Shown here in pieces: positions 5,671 through 9,481 of a DNA stretch of 9,481 nucleotides (its first letter is position 1; every line of letters begins with the position of its first letter). The notes below the pieces were generated by a model that did no database searches, was not told the DNA's origin, and saw only the letters and a program-made list of their open reading frames with translations. The stretch spans positions 1-9,481 of the forward strand of contig JAJYIC010000073.1 in assembly GCA_021790295.1 (NCBI GenBank), read 5' to 3'. The position numbers were made by a program, and so were the translations under genes. The DNA is from Pseudomonadota bacterium (lineage in GTDB: Bacteria; Pseudomonadota; Alphaproteobacteria; ATCC43930; CGMCC-115725).

Positions 5671-8135
5671 TCCCGAACCGCGTCGCGGCCGCGCGCGAGG
5701 GTCTTTTCCTTGCGGCGCCTTTCGGGGCCGTAAAGACGGGGCGCCAAGGTCGATGGCTGCAAGGGAAGGGTGACCTCGTCGAGCCCCAAAGCGTCCGCCG
5801 CGGCGTTGGCGATAGTGACGGGGGTCGACATAGCGTTCCCTTCGCCCACCCCTTTGGCGCCGAGAGGCGTCAAAGGCGAAGGCGTGTGGCGATGAAGCAC
5901 CATCGGCGCCGGCACCTCTTTCACTGTGGGGATCAAATAATCGGCGAAAGTTCCGGTGAGAAGATTTCCTTCGCCGTCGTAAACCTGTTCCTCGAACAGC
6001 GCCGCCCCCAAGCCGTGGGCAAAGCCCCCGTTCACCTGGCCCGCGACCATTGCCGGATGAAGAAGAGGGCCGCAGTCGTGCATGCTGACATAACGGTCGA
6101 TGCGCAACTCCCCCGTTACGCGATCGACTTCGAGAGCGCAGATGTCGAAGATGAAGCCGTAACAAAGAGAGCTGTTGATCTCGTCCTTGTCGTTCGGGGG
6201 CGCCAATTGCGGAGGCGTCCAGAAAACCGTTTCTGAAAGCGCGCTCTCTTCGCCTTGCGGCAGGCTCTGCGGCGCCCAATGGGGGGAAGCGGCAAGGCGC
6301 GAAAAGGAAAGGGCGTTCTCTGGATTGCCGCGCGCCGAAACCCGCCCTTCCGCAAAGACGATCTCGTCGGCTGCGACGTTCAATTGAGAGGCAGCGATGC
6401 GCTGAAGGCGCGCGCGCAGCCGGCTTGCCGCGAGAAAGGCGGCCCCGGCGACGGCAGGCGCAAAGCGGCTCGAATAGTTTCCCGAAGCGATCGACCAGCC
6501 GTCTTTCGCGGTATCAAGGTCGGCGCGCACACTCACCGCTTCGGGCTCTAACCCGAAAATATCCGCGACGATCTGAGAGAGAACGGTGCGGTGTCCTTGG
6601 CCTTGAGGAACCGACGCCACCTTGACGGTGAGCGCGCCCAAGGGGTCGATGGCGACCGTCGCCGTCGCCTGTGCGCCGCTTTTCTGCCCTGCGCGGCGCC
6701 TTTCTTCTGCGGTCAAGACCGTGGTGATGTAACCCATGTTGGAGACGCTCGGCTCGACCACGGCAGCAAAGCCGATACCGTAAAGGCGCCCTTCCGCTCG
6801 CGCCTCTTCGCGCCGCCGGTAAAGCTCCTCGATCCCGCCCTCTTCGAGAGCCGCAGCAACCGCCCCCTGATAGTCTCCCGAATCGAGAAACCCTCCCGTT
6901 GCCGTCCGGTAGGGAAAGGCCTCTTTGGCGATCAGGTTGCGGCGGATGACGGCAAGCGGATCGAGCCCCAATTTGCGCGCGATCCTTTGCATCAGCCGTT
7001 CCAGGGGAAAATAGACCTGAGGCCCGCCGAAACCGCGGTTGAGGCCCGAAGGCATCTTGTTGGTGAGGACGACGCGGTTGCGGATCTTGAGATGGCGGAT
7101 GTCGTAGGCGCCCGTCATGTTGGCGTGCATGCGGTAAAGCGTGGCCGGCTCCGGGGCGCGAAGAGTGGCGCCCACATCCTCGATCTGGTCCCAATCGAGG
7201 GCGAGGATGCGTCCTTCGCCGGTGACTGCGGCTTCGAGATGCGTCAAGCGGCCTGTCGCGCAAGAGGACGCCGCAAGATGTTCCAGACGGTCCTCGATCC
7301 ATTTGACGGTTCGGCCGGCGGCGCGCGCCGCCGCGGCGATCAGGACGATATAAGGGAAAACCCCCTCTTTTACTCCGAAACTCCCGCCGCAATCGGGGGG
7401 CGAACGCAGGCGCAAGCGGTTGCCCGGAACCTTGAGCGCTTTTGCGATGACCGGATGGAGGCTGAACGGACCCTGGAAATTGGAGAGAACGTCATAGGCG
7501 TCGGCGCCGGGGTCGTAATCGGCGAGGACGCCGTAGGTTTCGATCGGCGTCGCGGCGTTGCGCGGGTAGCGGGTATCGATCGCGACCCTGAAAGCGGCCT
7601 GTGCAAAAGCGCTTTCGGGGTCGCCGTAACGGAAGGAGCGGTCGCTGACAAGGTTCGAGGCGAGCCCCGGATGGAGGAGCGGCGCATCGGCAAGAAGCGC
7701 CGCGCGCGGATCGATGACGGGAGGAAGCGCCTCATAGACGACTTCAATGAGGTCGAGAGCGTCTTCGGCAATATAGCGGTCCGTTGCGAGAGCGATGGCG
7801 ACGGGCTCGCCGACATAAAGAACACGATCGATGGCGATCGGAAAAGAGTGGGCGGCTGCCTTGAGGACGCCAAGAAGGGGCGCGGTCAGAGCCTCGATGT
7901 CCTTTCCGGTGAGAACGGCGGTAACCCCCGGAAGCGCGCGCGCCCGCGCTGTCTCGATCCGGTCGATGCGCGCATGCGCATGGGGCGAGCGCAGAATCGC
8001 CGCTTCCAGGGTTCCGGGAGGCGCGCCGAGATCGTCGATAAAGCGGCCTCGCCCGAGAAGCAGGGCCTTGTCTTCGAGGCGGCCGATCGAGCGGCCGAGC
8101 CAAGGGCTTTTATCCTCGACTTTCTTTGCCTCCAT
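5667..8135 (-). CDS. hmfA: Molybdopterin-binding large subunit, probable 2-furoyl-CoA dehydrogenase (HmfA-like)
   Basis: This 822-residue catalytic subunit of the xanthine dehydrogenase family is predicted to hydroxylate 2-furoyl-CoA at ring carbon 5 with water-derived oxygen. The N-terminal a/b hammerhead domain starts near 'GRSIGRLEDKALLLGRG' (14-30). Molybdopterin-contact motifs follow: 'GGSFGVK' (250-256), 'NRGFGGPQ' (366-373), 'QGQGHRTVLSQIVAD' (511-525) and 'GAKGVGEG' (759-766), where Glu765 is the expected base. The AYRCSFR loop of true CO dehydrogenase, with its copper-ligating Cys, is replaced by 'LNRGFGGPQ', so automatic 'CO dehydrogenase large subunit' labels would be wrong. There is no twin-arginine signal, so it is cytoplasmic. 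It is the first gene of the operon, with AGGGAG 8 bases before the ATG. The furoyl-CoA assignment depends on the neighbouring ligase, crotonase and UbiD genes; thiophene-2-carboxyl-CoA is an alternative substrate. Confidence 0.87.
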   Translation of the reverse strand: MEAKKVEDKSPWLGRSIGRLEDKALLLGRGRFIDDLGAPPGTLEAAILRSPHAHARIDRIETARARALPGVTAVLTGKDIEALTAPLLGVLKAAAHSFPIAIDRVLYVGEPVAIALATDRYIAEDALDLIEVVYEALPPVIDPRAALLADAPLLHPGLASNLVSDRSFRYGDPESAFAQAAFRVAIDTRYPRNAATPIETYGVLADYDPGADAYDVLSNFQGPFSLHPVIAKALKVPGNRLRLRSPPDCGGSFGVKEGVFPYIVLIAAAARAAGRTVKWIEDRLEHLAASSCATGRLTHLEAAVTGEGRILALDWDQIEDVGATLRAPEPATLYRMHANMTGAYDIRHLKIRNRVVLTNKMPSGLNRGFGGPQVYFPLERLMQRIARKLGLDPLAVIRRNLIAKEAFPYRTATGGFLDSGDYQGAVAAALEEGGIEELYRRREEARAEGRLYGIGFAAVVEPSVSNMGYITTVLTAEERRRAGQKSGAQATATVAIDPLGALTVKVASVPQGQGHRTVLSQIVADIFGLEPEAVSVRADLDTAKDGWSIASGNYSSRFAPAVAGAAFLAASRLRARLQRIAASQLNVAADEIVFAEGRVSARGNPENALSFSRLAASPHWAPQSLPQGEESALSETVFWTPPQLAPPNDKDEINSSLCYGFIFDICALEVDRVTGELRIDRYVSMHDCGPLLHPAMVAGQVNGGFAHGLGAALFEEQVYDGEGNLLTGTFADYLIPTVKEVPAPMVLHRHTPSPLTPLGAKGVGEGNAMSTPVTIANAAADALGLDEVTLPLQPSTLAPRLYGPERRRKEKTLARGRDAVRE

Positions 8136-8143
8136 GAGCGAAA

Positions 8144-8149
8144 CTCCCT
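8144..8149 (-). promoter_or_regulatory. Ribosome binding site of hmfA
   Basis: On the minus strand AGGGAG lies 8 bases upstream of the hmfA ATG (8133-8135). It is a good Shine-Dalgarno match and supports this start, since the conserved N-terminal segment begins a few residues downstream. Confidence 0.65.
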
Positions 8150-8172
8150 AACGGCACCTCACCCGGCGCGTG

Positions 8173-8212
8173 CTTCGCCGCGGGCCGGACGAAGATCGGC
8201 GGAGCATCCGCC
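8173..8212. promoter_or_regulatory. Two dyads upstream of hmfA, candidate operator
   Basis: CTTCG (8173-8177) and CGAAG (8190-8194) form an interrupted inverted repeat with a 12-base spacer. Immediately beyond, GGCGGA (8198-8203) and TCCGCC (8207-8212) form a perfect 6-bp repeat around GCA. Both lie 38 to 77 bases upstream of the hmfA ATG in the divergent region. No convincing -35/-10 pair for hmfA was found. In GC-rich DNA short dyads arise by chance, so this is only a candidate regulator site or mRNA leader hairpin. Confidence 0.3.
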
Positions 8213-8278
8213 ATCCGGTTATGTTGCTTCGGGCCGTGAGCGGGGCGTCGGGGGATTGTCCGTGTTCGCATTTCGTTC

Positions 8279-8307
8279 TTGACAGCCAGTCGAAACACCG
8301 ATAGAGA
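8279..8307 (+). promoter_or_regulatory. Candidate sigma70-type promoter of the methyltransferase gene
   Basis: A perfect TTGACA box at 8279-8284 is followed after 17 bases by TAGAGA (8302-8307), a weak -10 match that keeps TA and the A at position 4. Transcription would begin about 8313-8316, giving a leader of about 20 bases that includes the ribosome site. The placement fits the downstream ATG well; the weak -10 limits confidence. Confidence 0.45.
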
Positions 8308-8322
8308 TTCGGCTCGCTTACC

Positions 8323-8327
8323 GAGGA
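8323..8327 (+). promoter_or_regulatory. Ribosome binding site of the methyltransferase gene
   Basis: GAGGA ends 9 bases before the ATG at 8337-8339. It supports this start over later in-frame candidates, even though the first 80 or so residues show no recognisable domain. Confidence 0.6.
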
Positions 8328-8336
8328 CTTCCTACC

Positions 8337-9206
8337 ATGCGGACGCGGCGAGAAGCGAGAGGGCGGGTGGCAAAGATCCTCGATAACCGGTCGGACGACG
8401 CTTTTCTCGATCTGCTGCTCGCGAGAGAGGCTCCTCGCTCCGGGGGAAGCCCCGGAGCGCCCCTCAGCAGGGTCAAGCCACTCTTGGCCCGCTCGGGCAA
8501 AGCCAAAGAGGCCCCTGGCAAAGCCGAGAGCCGGCCGCCCACGTTGGCGTTGTTCTCTGAGAAGCCTGAGGCTCGCGCTTATCAGCCGCTCGACTCTGTC
8601 TGGTACGGAGAGGAGGATGCCGAGCTCATCGAGCGCCTTGTCGCCTTCTACCCGCATCGGGAGCCACGCCTCATCCTCGACGCAACCGTCAACGGCCGTC
8701 GCTTCTGGCGGGGTTCGGCGCGGCCGGTAATCGGTTTGGATATCGAGCCGAGCCACCGCCCAGACGTCTGTGCAGACAACACTTCCATGCCGTTCCGGTC
8801 CGGCGCTTTCGACGTCGTGGTGTACGACCCGCCGCACATCCCGAACCAAGGGCGCGACCGATCCAAGGATTTCAACACCCGCTTTGGCCTCGGCGCCCGC
8901 TCCGACAAGGCGAGCGGATACACGTTTGCTCACACCTATCCGGCGTTTATGGCGGAGGGTTGGCGGGTGCTAAGGGAAGGCGGGGTTCTCCTCTGCAAAA
9001 TCGTCGATTACGTCCATAATCATCGCTACCAATGGGCGCATGTTGATCTGATCCGGGCCGGTCAAGACGCAGGGTTCATTGCGTGCGACTGCATCATCAA
9101 GATTCGGAAAGGCCCGATTATCGATCCAAAGTGGAAGCTGGCGCATCATACGCGGCGACAGCATTGTTACTGGATCGTGTTCCGCAAGTCCGACCGTTGC
9201 GAGTGA
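8337..9206 (+). CDS. SAM-dependent DNA-methylase-like protein
   Basis: This 289-residue protein looks like a class I SAM-dependent methyltransferase of the DNA-methylase type. Residues 1 to about 80 are low in recognisable structure and rich in Arg, Ser, Gly and Pro. The catalytic part starts near 'SVWYGEED' (87-94). It has a motif I-like strand, 'LILDATVNGRRFW' (112-124), an acidic residue at the end of the second strand, 'GLDIEPS' (133-139), and 'FDVVVYDPPHIPN' (158-170) as motif IV, with DPPH in place of the usual DPPY/F/W. 'GVLLCKIVDYV' and the C-terminal 'HHTRRQHCYWIVFRK' complete the fold. No restriction endonuclease or specificity subunit is adjacent, so it appears orphan, as in many phage-borne or mobile methylases. 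It diverges from hmfA with its own promoter and terminator candidates. Whether the substrate is DNA, RNA or protein is not settled by sequence. Confidence 0.72.
   Translation: MRTRREARGRVAKILDNRSDDAFLDLLLAREAPRSGGSPGAPLSRVKPLLARSGKAKEAPGKAESRPPTLALFSEKPEARAYQPLDSVWYGEEDAELIERLVAFYPHREPRLILDATVNGRRFWRGSARPVIGLDIEPSHRPDVCADNTSMPFRSGAFDVVVYDPPHIPNQGRDRSKDFNTRFGLGARSDKASGYTFAHTYPAFMAEGWRVLREGGVLLCKIVDYVHNHRYQWAHVDLIRAGQDAGFIACDCIIKIRKGPIIDPKWKLAHHTRRQHCYWIVFRKSDRCE
8436..8459 (+). repeat. Perfect 10-bp-arm hairpin inside the methyltransferase reading frame
   Basis: CGCTCCGGGG (8436-8445) and CCCCGGAGCG (8450-8459) are exact reverse complements around the loop GAAG. The stem lies about 100 bases after the ATG, covers codons 34-41 and is nearly all G-C, so it would be very stable in the mRNA. 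It is followed by CCCCTC, not a T-run, so it is not an intrinsic terminator. It could slow or attenuate expression, or be a relic of a small palindromic repeat insertion. Confidence 0.6.
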
Positions 9207-9473
9207 TCAAGAGCTGGCCGCTCCCGGAATTATCGCGGAAGGCTCGCGAGCTTTTTCCCATTCGAGAAGCAGCCTGCAATCCTGCAATCGCAAATTTCGA
9301 ATCTGGCATTTCCCGTCCGAGCCGTCGAAATGGACGCGGAAAACGACCTTGCCCCCTCGAACGACATCCGCGCCGAGGCTGCGGCGACCTGCGCGCTTGC
9401 CAACCGGTCTCGGCTCGCAACTGCCGAGCAGGCCTAAGAGAGCGACCGGGATGTCGACGAGCTGGTAACGCAT
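9207..9473 (-). CDS. Weak hypothetical ORF, possibly open beyond the window
   Basis: A minus-strand frame of 88 codons from ATG 9471-9473 ends at 9207, directly against the methyltransferase stop. The frame is also open up to the window edge, so a longer gene may enter from outside. It begins with a hydrophobic stretch ('VDIPVALLGLLGS') and continues with basic and acidic segments, but no family is recognised. No good ribosome site is visible in the 8 bases before the ATG. Two plus-strand frames are open over the same bases, so openness alone is weak evidence. It would also cover the terminator-like hairpin at 9239-9256. It may not be a gene. Confidence 0.25.
   Translation of the reverse strand: MRYQLVDIPVALLGLLGSCEPRPVGKRAGRRSLGADVVRGGKVVFRVHFDGSDGKCQIRNLRLQDCRLLLEWEKAREPSAIIPGAASS
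9239..9256 (+). terminator. Candidate intrinsic terminator of the methyltransferase gene
   Basis: AAGGCT, loop CGCG, AGCTTT can pair in RNA with one G-U pair, and the stem runs into a T-run (five T at 9252-9256). It starts 33 bases after the methyltransferase stop. The stem is short, so strength is uncertain, but the position and T-run fit. Confidence 0.5.
9273..9288. repeat. Tandem 8-bp repeat CCTGCAAT x2
   Basis: CCTGCAAT occurs twice head to tail in the non-conserved DNA after the methyltransferase. It may be a replication-slippage duplication or a short target-site-like duplication. No mobile-element ends were found beside it. Confidence 0.35.
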
Positions 9474-9481
9474 AATTCCCG

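Larger units (their letters stand above)
594..8135 (-). other. Translationally coupled hmfABCDEF operon
   Basis: Six minus-strand genes run without an intergenic base. The overlaps in transcription order are A/B 4 bases (ATGA), B/C 13, C/D 8, D/E 4 (ATGA) and E/F 4 (TTGA). Such junctions imply one mRNA and coupled translation, as suits a three-subunit enzyme and its pathway partners. No internal promoter room exists. The decarboxylase that feeds the pathway is at the distal end, so furandicarboxylate and furoate use would be expressed together. Confidence 0.88.

Noticed and set aside
5671..6279. Upstream extension of the hmfB reading frame by about 203 codons
   Set aside because: The extension overlaps hmfA in another frame and is Arg-rich with no domain; the ATGA junction at 5667-5670 gives the real start.
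5667..8135. CO dehydrogenase (cox) operon
   Set aside because: The large subunit lacks the AYRCSFR copper-Cys loop, the gene order is large-medium-small, and no cox maturation genes are present.
6591..8282. Plus-strand ORF of 563 codons opposite hmfA that runs into the intergenic region
   Set aside because: Its length is striking, but hmfA has full molybdopterin motifs, and the antisense product shows no family or ribosome site.
8148..8933. Minus-strand ORF of 261 codons opposite the methyltransferase
   Set aside because: The plus-strand protein has clear methyltransferase motifs, a ribosome site and a promoter; the minus frame has none.
1..9481. CRISPR arrays, tRNA or rRNA genes, insertion sequences
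   Set aside because: No spaced direct repeats, tRNA-like folds, rRNA-like stretches or transposase proteins were seen on either strand.

Overview
The window is high-GC, densely coded DNA of proteobacterial character. An alphaproteobacterium of the Hyphomicrobiales type is my best guess, from codon use and from homologous clusters I recall in Bradyrhizobium and Methylobacterium; the sequence alone cannot fix the taxon.

The core (594-8135, minus strand) is a six-gene operon in which every junction overlaps by 4 to 13 bases. In transcription order it encodes a molybdopterin hydroxylase large subunit, its FAD subunit, its [2Fe-2S] subunit, an aryl-type acyl-CoA ligase, a crotonase-fold enzyme and a UbiD-type prenyl-FMN decarboxylase. 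This set and order match HmfA-B-C-D-E plus HmfF of the furfural / 5-hydroxymethylfurfural pathway described in Cupriavidus basilensis. Predicted flow: HmfF decarboxylates 2,5-furandicarboxylate to 2-furoate; HmfD makes 2-furoyl-CoA; HmfABC hydroxylates ring carbon 5; the product tautomerises and opens, and HmfE releases 2-oxoglutarate and CoA. HmfF carries the His/Arg pair (His309, Arg317) that I recall as the furandicarboxylate recognition pair of Pelotomaculum HmfF. No UbiX partner (HmfG), upstream oxidoreductase (HmfH), transporter or regulator lies in the window.

Left flank (1-519, plus strand): the 3' part of an amidohydrolase-2 family TIM-barrel hydrolase, convergent with the operon. 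The 74-base gap holds a perfect 7-bp-arm hairpin that could end transcription from both sides.

Right flank: a roughly 200-base divergent intergenic region holds two dyads near hmfA and a TTGACA promoter box facing the other way. It drives a 289-residue SAM-dependent methyltransferase of DNA-methylase type with an unusual DPPH motif IV. That gene has a perfect 10-bp-arm hairpin in its early coding region and a terminator-like hairpin plus T-run just after its stop. The last 275 bases hold only a weak minus-strand ORF that I do not recognise.

The main system is therefore a known pathway in a compact arrangement. The less explained parts are the methyltransferase and its hairpin, the absent local regulator, and the amidohydrolase beside the operon.
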